Assembly: GCA_934230115.1 (NCBI GenBank)
Contig: CAKQEI010000039.1
Span: forward strand, 1 to 24,309
DNA: 24,309 bases
DNA from: an uncultured Prevotella sp.
Lineage (GTDB): Bacteria; Bacteroidota; Bacteroidia; Bacteroidales; Bacteroidaceae
Direction: 5' to 3'
The position numbers and the translations under genes were made by a program. The notes under the pieces are model-generated. The model was not told the DNA's origin. It saw only the letters and a program-made list of their open reading frames with translations, and searched no databases. Below, piece by piece: positions 6,523 to 14,763 of this stretch. Positions within the stretch are counted from its first letter, which is position 1. Each line of letters begins with the position of its first letter.

Positions 6523-7911
6523 ATGAAAACGATTTGTTTATATTTCGAAATACATCAGAACATCCAGTTGAAGCGCTACCGTTTCTTCGATATCGGTACC
6601 GACCACTACTATTATGACGACTATGAGAACGAGCGTCTCATAGCCGACGTAGCCGAGCGTTCTTACATGCCGGCTCTCAACACTCTGCTTGAGATGATCA
6701 AGGAGAATGGCAACTATTTCAAGGTGGCTTTCTCGCTCTCGGGTGTTGGTATAGAGCAGTTGGAGATTCATGCTCCTCAGGTGCTTGAGAAACTTCAGGA
6801 ACTCAACCAGACTGGTTGTGTGGAATTCCTTGCCGAGCCTTACTCTCACGGCCTTGCTTCGCTTGCCAACGAGGAAAGCTTTGCTAAGGAAGTGAAGCGT
6901 CAGTGCCAGAAGATGAAGGAGTACTTCGGACAGGAGCCTAAGGTACTGCGCAACTCTTCGCTCATCTATAGCGATGATATCGGTCTGCAGGTTTCGCAGA
7001 TGGGATTCAAGGGTATGCTCACCGAGGGTGCGCGCCACGTCCTTGGATGGAAGTCGCCTAACTATGTATACAACTGCGCTCTCGCTCCTAACTTGAAGCT
7101 CCTTATGCGCAATGTGAACTTCAGCGATGACATCTCTTTGCGCTTTGGCAATACTGAGTGGGAGGGCTATCCGCTCTTCGCCGACACATATGTTGACCGC
7201 ATTGCCAACTTGCCAGAGGGCGAGAAGGTTGTCAATATCTTCATGGAGCTTTCGGCTCTTGGCATCGCTCAGCCGCTCTCAACAAACATTCTCGACTTCA
7301 TCAAGGCTATTCCGGCTTGTGCTAAGAACCGTGGCTTGTCGTTCTCTACTCCGTCAGAGATTTGCGACACATTCAATAGCGTGAGTGCTGTTGACGTGCC
7401 CGACACTCTCTCTTGGAACGATGAGGAGCGCGACTGCAGCTGCTGGCTCGGCAACCCGATGCAGCGTGAGGCTTTCAACAAACTCTATAGCGTGGCCGAC
7501 CGTGTGCGCATTGCCGACGATCCTCGCATCAATCAGGATTGGGATTATCTGCAGGCATCCAACAACTTCCGTCAGATGACCACCAAGCCTTCTCAGGTAG
7601 GTCTTAACCGTGGTATCTACTCAAGTCCGTTCGACGCTTTCACAAACTATATGAACATCCTTGGCGATTTCATCTCACGTGTCAACTCACTCTATCCAGA
7701 TTCTATCGACAACGACGAGCTTAGCTCTCTCCTCACCACTATCAAGAATCAGGACGAGGAGATAGACATGAAGAACAAGGAGATTGTTCGTCTTCAGACT
7801 AAGATTGAAAAGATTGAGGCTACCGAGGAGAAACTTCGTGCACAGCTTGAGAAGGCAAAGGCTCCAGCTGCAAAGAAGACTACCGCTCGTAAGGCGGGGG
7901 AAAAAGAATAA
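6523..7911 (+). CDS. GH57-family protein, probably catalytically inactive, with C-terminal coiled coil
   Basis: The 462-residue protein matches the GH57 alpha-amylase-like branch over about 1-390: YFEIHQN at the start, FSLSGVGIEQLE near 70, LAEPYSHGLASL near 103, RNSSLIYSDDIG at 143-154, LTEGARHVLGWKSPNYVY near 166, NFSDDISLRF near 199 and NIFMELSALG near 238. From memory, active members read HQP, RNTELIY (catalytic Glu) and MDYETFGEH (catalytic Asp). Here these are HQN, RNSSLIY (Ser 146) and MELSALGIA (Glu 242), so both catalytic acids seem to be replaced. Residues about 400-445 form a charged heptad-like coiled coil, followed by a Lys/Ala-rich basic tail. As the last gene of the glycogen operon it could be a glucan-binding or scaffold protein. 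Family assignment is firm; inactivity is an inference. Confidence 0.85.
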   Translation: MKTICLYFEIHQNIQLKRYRFFDIGTDHYYYDDYENERLIADVAERSYMPALNTLLEMIKENGNYFKVAFSLSGVGIEQLEIHAPQVLEKLQELNQTGCVEFLAEPYSHGLASLANEESFAKEVKRQCQKMKEYFGQEPKVLRNSSLIYSDDIGLQVSQMGFKGMLTEGARHVLGWKSPNYVYNCALAPNLKLLMRNVNFSDDISLRFGNTEWEGYPLFADTYVDRIANLPEGEKVVNIFMELSALGIAQPLSTNILDFIKAIPACAKNRGLSFSTPSEICDTFNSVSAVDVPDTLSWNDEERDCSCWLGNPMQREAFNKLYSVADRVRIADDPRINQDWDYLQASNNFRQMTTKPSQVGLNRGIYSSPFDAFTNYMNILGDFISRVNSLYPDSIDNDELSSLLTTIKNQDEEIDMKNKEIVRLQTKIEKIEATEEKLRAQLEKAKAPAAKKTTARKAGEKE

Positions 7912-7958
7912 GGATTAAGGTTCTTGTATAAATACAAATATTGGTTAATAAAGTTTGG

Positions 7959-7990
7959 ATGCCCTACCGCGTGATGCGGTGGGGCATTTT
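7959..7990 (+). terminator. Terminator closing the glycogen operon
   Basis: ATGCCCtACCGC / GCGGTgGGGCAT is a 12-bp stem with one wobble pair and a five-base loop GTGAT, followed by TTTTC. It ends six bases before the stop of the converging serine hydrolase gene and may serve both strands. Confidence 0.8.
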
Positions 7991-7995
7991 CATTA

Positions 7996-9339
7996 TTATT
8001 TTACGAACAAATTTCTTTTCGGCATTTTGCTGCCATACTTCTGTCGCAATTTAGCGAATAGAGCCATTGTGTCCTTAGAGAACTCATGACCCTTCCATGT
8101 GCTTGTGTTGGTGATGAACACCCAGCACTCGCCATCGGCATATCGCAATATCAGGGCAGATGTGCCAACAAGTGATCCTGTGCGTATCCATGGACCTTTG
8201 TTGGGAGTGAAGTTCCAACCAAGCGAGAATTGATGGTCGGGCATTTCCGTAGTCATCAGTTTCACAGCCCCTGGCGTGAGAACATCGGGAACAGTAGGGT
8301 CGCCGTCGATTGACGCAACGAGTCGGCACACCTCAGCTGCCGATGCAACCCAAGCTCCGGCACCGAGCGAGGTAGTAATGTCGTTCTCGCCATAACAGCG
8401 TATAACCATGCGTCCGGAGTTGTTGAACTCAGGAGCCGGCTCCGAACTCGAGTGCATATAATATATCGACTCATTGAAGCGGCGGTCCTTAAGATAGTTG
8501 CCGGCAATGTGGAAGTCGTAGCATCCGGCAGGCTCAAGCACGTATTTCTGCATAAACTGTTCATAGGACATTCCCGAGCGTTTCTGTATGATGAGCGATA
8601 GCAGGGTGTAGCCTATGTTGCAGTAGCGTTGTGCTGTGCCAGGTGTATATCCTAAATGTCGTCGCAGAACAATGCGAAGCAGAGTGCGATGGTCGGGTTG
8701 AGTGGTGAGTCGGTTCTGCTGCATGATATAACGCGTAGAGAAGATGGCATCGCCAGCATAATTGGTGAATCCTGCCTGATGTCGCAACAGTTGCTCTACG
8801 GTTATGTCGAAGTAGCGTTTGTCCTTGATGGAATTCACGTAGAAGGTGTCGGTGAGAATTCCTTGTGGTCCGAACACCTTGTCCGACAACTTTACTTTGC
8901 CCATATCCCTCAGTTTCATTATACCCACGGCAGTAACGAGCTTTGAGCACGAAGCCATGCGCATGATGTATGACGGTTCCATAGGCATTCCTTTATCCTT
9001 GTCGGCAAACCCGAATCCGCGGGCATAGATAAGTGAGTCGTGGCGCATGATGGCAAGCTGTGCTCCGTTAATCTCCCATCGCTTGAGATAGCGACGCATG
9101 ATGGAATCCATGGGCTGCAGTTCGGGTTGCGAGCTCATGGCATTTGTAAGCGTGTCGTTAAGATGCACGCGGTGAGAAATTTCGGCTATTGAGTCCTTCA
9201 CGTGTTTGTTGTCGCTCGAGCACGACGAGCAAGAGCATCGGCAGATGCTCGTTATTATGACAACGACAAAGGTGAGGCAGCCCATGCAGGACAACCTCAC
9301 CTTTGTGCGATATTGTTTTTTTATTCTGTATCCAAACAT
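7996..9339 (-). CDS. Beta-lactamase-fold serine hydrolase (S12 / class C-like), exported
   Basis: The 447-residue protein has the three motifs of the penicillin-binding-protein/beta-lactamase superfamily: S130-C-S-K133 in RMASCSKLV, Y239-C-N241 in RYCNIGYTL, and a KTG-like WIRTG near the C-terminus. A hydrophobic stretch at about 20-32 (CLTFVVVIITSI), followed by a Cys-rich segment, suggests an N-terminal signal or anchor, so it probably acts in the periplasm. I see no clean lipobox. Relatives include D-amino-acid peptidases, esterases and class C beta-lactamases; the substrate cannot be assigned. The start lies only 5 bases after the stop of the formate-tetrahydrofolate ligase gene, so the two are very likely co-transcribed. 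An in-frame ATG at codon 19 is an alternative start. Confidence 0.85.
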   Translation of the reverse strand: MFGYRIKKQYRTKVRLSCMGCLTFVVVIITSICRCSCSSCSSDNKHVKDSIAEISHRVHLNDTLTNAMSSQPELQPMDSIMRRYLKRWEINGAQLAIMRHDSLIYARGFGFADKDKGMPMEPSYIMRMASCSKLVTAVGIMKLRDMGKVKLSDKVFGPQGILTDTFYVNSIKDKRYFDITVEQLLRHQAGFTNYAGDAIFSTRYIMQQNRLTTQPDHRTLLRIVLRRHLGYTPGTAQRYCNIGYTLLSLIIQKRSGMSYEQFMQKYVLEPAGCYDFHIAGNYLKDRRFNESIYYMHSSSEPAPEFNNSGRMVIRCYGENDITTSLGAGAWVASAAEVCRLVASIDGDPTVPDVLTPGAVKLMTTEMPDHQFSLGWNFTPNKGPWIRTGSLVGTSALILRYADGECWVFITNTSTWKGHEFSKDTMALFAKLRQKYGSKMPKRNLFVK

Positions 9340-9344
9340 TATTA

Positions 9345-11009
9345 TTATGATAGTCCTTCGATTTCTCCGTTCACTATGTCAATATTCATTGCAGCCGGCA
9401 CCTTAGGCAGACCCGGCATACGCATGATATTGCCAGCTACTACTACAATCATCTCGGCACCGGCGTTGATAACGATGTCGCGCACGTTAACGTCGAAGCC
9501 CGAAGCCACGCAATATTTCTTTGCGTCGGTAGAGAATGAGAATTGAGTCTTGGCGATACAGATAGGGAAATTCTCGTAGCCCAGCTCCTTGATCATCTGA
9601 AGCTTCTTCTTGGCAGGAGCGGCAAACGAGATTGAGGCTGCGCCATAGATGTTCTTTGCCACCTTCTCTATCTTCTCCTCGATAGTGTCCTCGTCGTTGT
9701 AGACAAACTGCAAAGGCTTTGACGGGTTCTTCTCAATAGTGTCAACCACGAGATTAGCCAAGTCTACAGCTCCCTCGCCTCCCAGAGCATAAGCATCGTT
9801 CTCGCCGAAGCCCACGCCAATCTCAGCGCAGTAGTCCTTAACAATCTGAATCTCCTCGGGCACGTCGCCAGCGTAGCGGTTGAAAGTCACAAGTACAGTC
9901 TGACCAAACGACTGCAGATTCTTGATGTGCTTGTCGAGGTTGGCAAGACCCTTGCGCAATCCGTCGCTGTTAGGCTTCTTTATGTCCTCTACAGCCACAC
10001 CGCCGTGCATCTTCAGTCCCTGGGCAGTAGCCACGATGATGGTGAGCTTAGGCTGGAGTCCGCTCTTGCGGCACTTGATGTCGTAGAACTTCTCAGCGCC
10101 AAGGTCGGCACCGAAGCCTGCCTCTGTGATGACATAGTCGCCGAAGGTCATAGCCATCTTGGTGGCAAGTATTGAGTTGCAGCCATGAGCGATGTTGGCA
10201 AACGGACCTCCATGAACGATGGCAGCTGTATTCTCTGTAGTCTGCACAAGGTTAGGAGCGAGAGCGTCGCGCAGCAACACGGTGATGGCACCAGCCACGC
10301 CGAGGTCTTTCACAGTGAAAGGCTTTCCGTCGACAGTATATCCCAGAAGGATATTTTCGATGCGTCGGCGCAGGTCGTCCTCGTCTTTAGCAAGGCAGAG
10401 TATGGCCATAATTTCAGATGCAGGAGTGATGTCGAAGCCCGACTCACGCACAATGCCGTTGGCCTTGCCGCCCATACCCGTAACTATGTCGCGCAGACCG
10501 CGGTCGTTGACGTCGAGCACACGGTTCCACAACACCTCGCGCAGGGCGAAACCATTATCGCGGTTCTGATACATATAGTTATCCAGGAGAGCCGTGATGG
10601 TGTTGTGAGCCGATGTGATGGCGTGGAAGTCGCCAGTGAAGTGGAGGTTTATCTTGTCCATAGGGAGCACCTGAGTGTGTCCACCGCCGCAAGCTCCGCC
10701 TTTCAGTCCGAACACAGGTCCAAGTGATGGCTCACGCAGAGCGCAGATAGCCTTCTTGCCTATGCGGTGGAGTCCGAGTGCGAGACCTATAGTCACGGTT
10801 GTCTTGCCGATGCCAGCCTTTGTTGGCGTGATGGCTGTCACGAGTATGAGGTTGCTCTTCTTCACACGTTCCTCATCTATGAGTCGTGTAGGAACCTTAG
10901 CCATATAGTGGCCATAGTGTTCAAGTTCCTTTGTAGGGATACCATACTTTGATGCTACTGTCTCAATCTCCTCGAGCTTGGTGCTGCGAGCTATTTCAAT
11001 GTCTGTCAT
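9345..11009 (-). CDS. fhs: Formate-tetrahydrofolate ligase
   Basis: The 554-residue protein has the standard length of the family. It ligates formate to tetrahydrofolate with ATP, giving 10-formyl-tetrahydrofolate for one-carbon metabolism in the cytoplasm. The family P-loop is [12 protein letters not shown] at about 61-72 (usually TPTPAGEGKTT). The signature [20 protein letters not shown] is at about 92-111 and [12 protein letters not shown] follows. Later conserved blocks include [17 protein letters not shown] and [14 protein letters not shown] segments. A -7 element sits 80 bases upstream. The serine hydrolase gene follows after 5 bases; I know of no functional link between the two. Confidence 0.95.
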   Translation of the reverse strand: MTDIEIARSTKLEEIETVASKYGIPTKELEHYGHYMAKVPTRLIDEERVKKSNLILVTAITPTKAGIGKTTVTIGLALGLHRIGKKAICALREPSLGPVFGLKGGACGGGHTQVLPMDKINLHFTGDFHAITSAHNTITALLDNYMYQNRDNGFALREVLWNRVLDVNDRGLRDIVTGMGGKANGIVRESGFDITPASEIMAILCLAKDEDDLRRRIENILLGYTVDGKPFTVKDLGVAGAITVLLRDALAPNLVQTTENTAAIVHGGPFANIAHGCNSILATKMAMTFGDYVITEAGFGADLGAEKFYDIKCRKSGLQPKLTIIVATAQGLKMHGGVAVEDIKKPNSDGLRKGLANLDKHIKNLQSFGQTVLVTFNRYAGDVPEEIQIVKDYCAEIGVGFGENDAYALGGEGAVDLANLVVDTIEKNPSKPLQFVYNDEDTIEEKIEKVAKNIYGAASISFAAPAKKKLQMIKELGYENFPICIAKTQFSFSTDAKKYCVASGFDVNVRDIVINAGAEMIVVVAGNIMRMPGLPKVPAAMNIDIVNGEIEGLS

Positions 11010-11089
11010 TGTAGAAAAATAAATATGTAGTGTTTCAATTATTTCTTGAAGATAGGGGTGTATGTTGATAAAAGTATGGAGTGCGAGTG

Positions 11090-11097
11090 CAAAGGTA
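11090..11097 (-). promoter_or_regulatory. Probable -7 element for the fhs operon
   Basis: Read on the minus strand the sequence is TACCTTTG, an exact TAnnTTTG match. A clear TTTG at 19-20 bases upstream is not seen. It lies 80 bases upstream of the fhs ATG at 11009. Confidence 0.55.
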
Positions 11098-11141
11098 CGA
11101 CTAATTAATCAATAAATAGCTATATTTTTGCTTAATTGTCG

Positions 11142-13292
11142 TTATTTTTGTCTGAACTCTTTCAGCACATCACATCTTCTCGTGTAGTTGTCGATGGCTT
11201 CGGGATAGTTGCGTGCAAACTCGTCCAGCTCCGAAAGTGCCTTGTATTGAGCCGATTGAGGATGCAGGATGGCTATCTCCTTATATCCGTTGCTATAGTC
11301 GTATTCGGTTGTCATCCACGGGTCTACTGGCATGAACGCCAAGGCGTAGAGCGAGCGATAGCGCAATTGTTGGTTGTCGCTTCGTTTGGCTACGTTGAGA
11401 TATTTTACGGTCTCAGCGGCGAAGTCCTTCTCCCATGAGCGAGCCGAGTCCATCACGCTGCGATAGTAATGTGTAAGATACCAGCAGTCGCCGTAGCACG
11501 AAGCCTGATAATAGCGCACGGCAATGTCGTAGGCCATTTGTTTCTTCTCATTTCCCTCGCGCGATAGGTTGTATTGGCTTAAGCGTTCGGTCATGTCAAG
11601 GCAGAAGTCGAGCTTGGCGTTGCGGTTGACAGCCACAGGCTCGTAAGCCTCGTTCACCTTCTGCTTGCCAAACCATCGTGGCTTGTCGTATTGTCGTTGT
11701 GAGGAGTAGACGCTGATGAGCTGACTCGACAGCAACGCCGTTGACACCTTCTTAAGATATGGAATAGCGTCGGCAAAACGTCCCTCGGCAATGAGCTTTG
11801 TGCCGATAAGGTCGTTGAAATAGTCGCTGTTGTGGAATGTGTTCTGCGTGCAATAGGTCTCGAAGGCGTTCTTGTGAACGGATGAGATATATTGATAATA
11901 GTCGGCAAGTCGGTCGGCTGTCAAGCTGTCCATCTTGCAGAAATACTCGTCCCACGGACCGTACATCACATTATAATTGTTGCGGTAAGAGTCTGTAGGG
12001 TTCTTGCTCAGCGACATAATGTAATTGTTGCTCTCGGCACTCATCATTGCGCATAAAGCAAGAGCCGTGTTGTCCTTGTCTGCATTGCGGAAAAGAGGCT
12101 CCAGTCCCTTGTGCACCACACGGTCCTTCACGTCGGTATAGTGGTTGTCGTATTCGCCGTTGGAGCCACGTTCTTCCTTGATTTTACTGTCGAGCCACCG
12201 GAATTCCCCAAGCAGATAGTTTGTATAGTCGTCGGTAGGCTTGCTTGTGCGGGTAGACACAAGCAGACGTATGGCACGTGCGTTGTCCTTCATACGCTGT
12301 GTGCCTTCAGCTTTCATAGCCTTTTCGGCAATAGCCAATGCACGCTCATGGTTGCCTATGAGATAATCAGTCATGCTTGCGGCTGCGAGCCACAGGCTGG
12401 GTGACTTCACCTTTGTGTTCTTGGCAGCGTTGATGGCAAACTGCACGAAAGCCAAAGCGTCGTTGCGGAAAACTTGTCTGGCATCTATAGTCTTAAACCA
12501 TTCGGCATCGTCGAGTCCTGCCGACTTCTGGTCGAGTGTCTCCTGCACATTGTTCACAAAGTCCTGCACAAGATAATTGAGTGTCGGAGCGTTGGGATTC
12601 TGAGCGAACACCGACTTTATTCCTGCAAGATTGCGATAGTTCTTCATCGCCGCCTTTATCGACTTCACGTCACCCTGCTCGGCATAAATGTCGCAGGCAC
12701 GGCTGCGCTGTCCGCTCTTCAGCAAGGCACGGGCATAGATATTGCGCATGGCCTCGCGCCACATACTCTTTTCTAATTTTGATGCAGTGGCACTCCACAA
12801 AGCTATGTTGGCATTGTTGTAGCCAAGCATCATGTTGGCGCGCATCTGCAGGAGAATGTATTGCTGTCGCAGGTTGGTGCCGCCATAAGCCTTTGTGGCG
12901 GCAAGAATCTCGGCAAACGATTTATGTCGGCGTGCAATCTCCTGCTTCGTGGGATAATTCCAAGCGTCGCCGCTATAGGCATCGCAAGTCTCCAAGTAGC
13001 GGTTGAGCAGTTTGAGATAAGCCGTCATTTCGTGGTCGCCTTTGCTGCTTGCTGTATTCATCACTTCCTCCTTGTTCCATTTGTAGAAGCCGATGCCGTT
13101 AGGCCCATTGTTGCCGGTATAGCTTTGCCAGTAGCGGTCGATGTCGTAGAGATAGGCAGGGCCGTCGGTCAAGGCGTTGCGATGGAAAACAGAGAACATA
13201 TAATTATTGTGTCTGGGTCCTTCAGAGATGCAAGCCCTTGCCTCGGCTAAAGGCAGGGCGGCAAAAAGACTATAAATTAAGAATCTTTTCAT
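11142..13292 (-). CDS. Exported helical-repeat (TPR/SEL1-like) protein of unknown function
   Basis: The 716-residue protein begins MKRFLIYSLFAALPLAEARA, a likely type I signal peptide. The rest is strongly alpha-helical, with many segments resembling degenerate tetratricopeptide-like pairs (for example MWREAMRNIYARALLKSGQ near 180, and WLAAASMTDYLIGNHERAL near 305). No catalytic motif is recognised. It is probably periplasmic or surface-exposed. Its ATG lies inside the 3' end of the lipoprotein gene 13270-14199 (23-base overlap in a different frame), which points to translational coupling and a shared function. I do not recognise a named family. A SusD-like role was considered because of the helices, but no SusC partner is present and the N-terminus lacks a lipobox Cys. 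Confidence 0.75.
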   Translation of the reverse strand: MKRFLIYSLFAALPLAEARACISEGPRHNNYMFSVFHRNALTDGPAYLYDIDRYWQSYTGNNGPNGIGFYKWNKEEVMNTASSKGDHEMTAYLKLLNRYLETCDAYSGDAWNYPTKQEIARRHKSFAEILAATKAYGGTNLRQQYILLQMRANMMLGYNNANIALWSATASKLEKSMWREAMRNIYARALLKSGQRSRACDIYAEQGDVKSIKAAMKNYRNLAGIKSVFAQNPNAPTLNYLVQDFVNNVQETLDQKSAGLDDAEWFKTIDARQVFRNDALAFVQFAINAAKNTKVKSPSLWLAAASMTDYLIGNHERALAIAEKAMKAEGTQRMKDNARAIRLLVSTRTSKPTDDYTNYLLGEFRWLDSKIKEERGSNGEYDNHYTDVKDRVVHKGLEPLFRNADKDNTALALCAMMSAESNNYIMSLSKNPTDSYRNNYNVMYGPWDEYFCKMDSLTADRLADYYQYISSVHKNAFETYCTQNTFHNSDYFNDLIGTKLIAEGRFADAIPYLKKVSTALLSSQLISVYSSQRQYDKPRWFGKQKVNEAYEPVAVNRNAKLDFCLDMTERLSQYNLSREGNEKKQMAYDIAVRYYQASCYGDCWYLTHYYRSVMDSARSWEKDFAAETVKYLNVAKRSDNQQLRYRSLYALAFMPVDPWMTTEYDYSNGYKEIAILHPQSAQYKALSELDEFARNYPEAIDNYTRRCDVLKEFRQK

Positions 13293-14199
13293 AATCCTTG
13301 TGGTTTAAACGGTTGATGTTATTGTTGTTGAGATCAAAGAGAATTGTTTCGTTGTTAGCGTCGGGTCGGCGGTTGCCTATTGTCCTTACGGCTTCCACGA
13401 TGTCGGAGGCTGATGGTTGTCGCGTGGCAATGGAGTCGTCTGGAAGGACGGGATATTCGTCATCGTAATGCACAAAGCCAATGAATCTTCCGCCACGAAA
13501 CAGTATGCGCCAAGAGAATATAGGGTAGGCTGTTGACAAGGGCAGCTTATACTTGGCAAGATATTGCAGGTAGGGAGCCGCGTCGCGCATGTCGAGAATA
13601 GGCTTATGGCATTTTATGTTCGTAGCGTCGCCCGTGTTGTACATCATCAGCACTCCTCTGTCGGCAGGCGGGGGAGTCTGTGCCAACTGATGCAGACGTA
13701 TGGTTGACGAAAGCTGCATATTTCGGTTGTGGCATTCCCGGAGCATGGCCCTCATAAACTCGTCGTACAGTCGGCGTGTCGACTGAGTCCAGTCGCAGTC
13801 AATCTGTATCTCCTTCACGTTAAGCACATCGTTAGTCTCGTTAATCTGCACCACTCGCCTTACTATCTGCTCAGCCAGTTTCTCACGGTCTTGCCTCAAG
13901 CATTCGGGCATTATGAACACAGTCGGCACAATCTCCATGCCCCGTGGCACTCCAGTGGCAAACCTCAGCGTAGCATTGGGCACGGCTCTTCCTCCCTCGT
14001 CGTTCACCACATCGAAGTAGCGTAAGTACATTCGCGAAATCATGTATTTCTTGATAAATGCTGTCTTCGTGGAGTCCATGTCGAGAGTCGTGCTCCAGTA
14101 GTAAACGGAGCGTGTGGAGGGCTGGGCTTTATCCTTGTGGCAGGAGACGAGCACCGCCATAAACAATAATATGCCGATGGGGTAAAACTTAAGTGCCAT
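13270..14199 (-). CDS. Lipoprotein with TIM-barrel-like (DUF3142-like?) domain, unknown function
   Basis: The 309-residue protein starts with a lipoprotein signal; the lipobox LVSC places the lipidated Cys at residue 20. The body alternates strands and helices like a (beta/alpha)8 barrel: VYYWSTTLDMDSTK, MYLRYFDVV, EIVPTVFI, VKEIQIDCDWTQSTRRLYDE, MQLSSTIRLHQL, GVLMMYNTGD and WRILFRGGRFIGFVHYDDEY. The IQIDCDWT-x-STRRLY block resembles a motif I associate with DUF3142 proteins, a TIM-barrel family without a settled function. Acidic residues at strand ends would suit a glycosidase-like site, but activity is not shown. It is the first gene of a two-gene unit and overlaps the exported helical-repeat gene. 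Confidence 0.7.
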   Translation of the reverse strand: MALKFYPIGILLFMAVLVSCHKDKAQPSTRSVYYWSTTLDMDSTKTAFIKKYMISRMYLRYFDVVNDEGGRAVPNATLRFATGVPRGMEIVPTVFIMPECLRQDREKLAEQIVRRVVQINETNDVLNVKEIQIDCDWTQSTRRLYDEFMRAMLRECHNRNMQLSSTIRLHQLAQTPPPADRGVLMMYNTGDATNIKCHKPILDMRDAAPYLQYLAKYKLPLSTAYPIFSWRILFRGGRFIGFVHYDDEYPVLPDDSIATRQPSASDIVEAVRTIGNRRPDANNETILFDLNNNNINRLNHKDYEKILNL

Positions 14200-14222
14200 T
14201 TACTATCCTTTCTTTAAGTTTA

Positions 14223-14273
14223 AACGTCAGGCTGATTTCATGTTTTAACTTCAGGCAGATTTCATGTTTTAAC
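14223..14273 (-). repeat. 24-bp tandem repeat in the leader of the lipoprotein gene
   Basis: Two copies of a 24-bp unit (14226-14249 and 14250-14273) differ at two positions and are flanked by AAC/GTTTAAAC. On the minus strand each copy contains ATG-AAA-TCN-GCC-TGA, a complete mini-ORF for Met-Lys-Ser-Ala, at 14227-14241 (TCA) and 14251-14265 (TCT). The single difference inside the mini-ORF is synonymous. Both lie between a -7 element at 14311-14318 and the gene's ATG at 14199, so both would be transcribed. Confidence 0.65.
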
Positions 14274-14310
14274 GTTGTTATGCAGATGCACAGCCTATAA
14301 ATGTCTTTTG

Positions 14311-14318
14311 CAAAGATA
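14311..14318 (-). promoter_or_regulatory. Probable -7 element for the lipoprotein/helical-repeat unit
   Basis: The minus strand reads TATCTTTG, an exact TAnnTTTG match. Only a weak -33 candidate (CTTGG, 14338-14342) lies about 20 bases upstream. The predicted leader of roughly 105 bases contains the 24-bp tandem repeat. Confidence 0.5.
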
Positions 14319-14445
14319 GCTCAAACGGATAACAAAGCCAAGGATTTTTTATTTTTTAAATGTCACGTTGCAACTTTCCTTTCTTTTCATGCGTCAAACA
14401 GTCAGAGAAAAGTAGAATATAATAAAAAAGAAAGGAAAAAGAATT

Positions 14446-14763
14446 ATGATTTTATCAACAACTCCCACCCTTGAGGGTCATCCCATACGCGAGTATCGCG
14501 GTGTGGTAACTGGCGAGACTATTATCGGCGCCAATTTTCTAAAGGATTTTATGGCTGGCATACGCGACTTTTTCGGAGGTCGCAGCGGCAGCTACGAGAA
14601 AGTGTTGCGCGAGGCTAAGGACACGGCAATGCGCGAGATGGAAGAACGTGCCGAGAAAATGGGCTGCAACGCCATCGTAGGCATCGACCTCGACTACGAG
14701 ACTGTTGGCGAGAGTGGCTCCATGCTTATGGTGACGTGCAGCGGTACGGCGGTTGTTATCTAA
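14446..14763 (+). CDS. YbjQ / UPF0145 family protein
   Basis: The 105-residue protein has the family's usual length and layout: a beta-strand start [23 protein letters not shown], a central [23 protein letters not shown] segment, a helix of the form [21 protein letters not shown], and the closing [26 protein letters not shown]. Members form small oligomeric rings of unclear function, sometimes annotated as heavy-metal-binding, though no metal-ligand cluster is visible here. No signal peptide is present. A purine-rich AAGAAAGGAAAAAG precedes the ATG. Its 3' end overlaps the converging DUF1648 gene by 8 bases. I see no convincing promoter. Confidence 0.88.
   Translation: MILSTTPTLEGHPIREYRGVVTGETIIGANFLKDFMAGIRDFFGGRSGSYEKVLREAKDTAMREMEERAEKMGCNAIVGIDLDYETVGESGSMLMVTCSGTAVVI

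Noticed and set aside
7996..9339. A dedicated beta-lactamase resistance gene
   Set aside because: SxxK and YxN motifs are shared by many S12 hydrolases, the third motif is RTG, and the context is metabolic. No basis exists for calling antibiotic resistance.
10185..10727. + strand open frame of 180 codons within fhs
   Set aside because: It is antisense to highly conserved fhs sequence and has no family features.
11142..14199. A SusCD-type nutrient uptake locus
   Set aside because: There is no TonB-dependent receptor. The lipoprotein is too short and barrel-like, and the helical protein lacks a lipobox.
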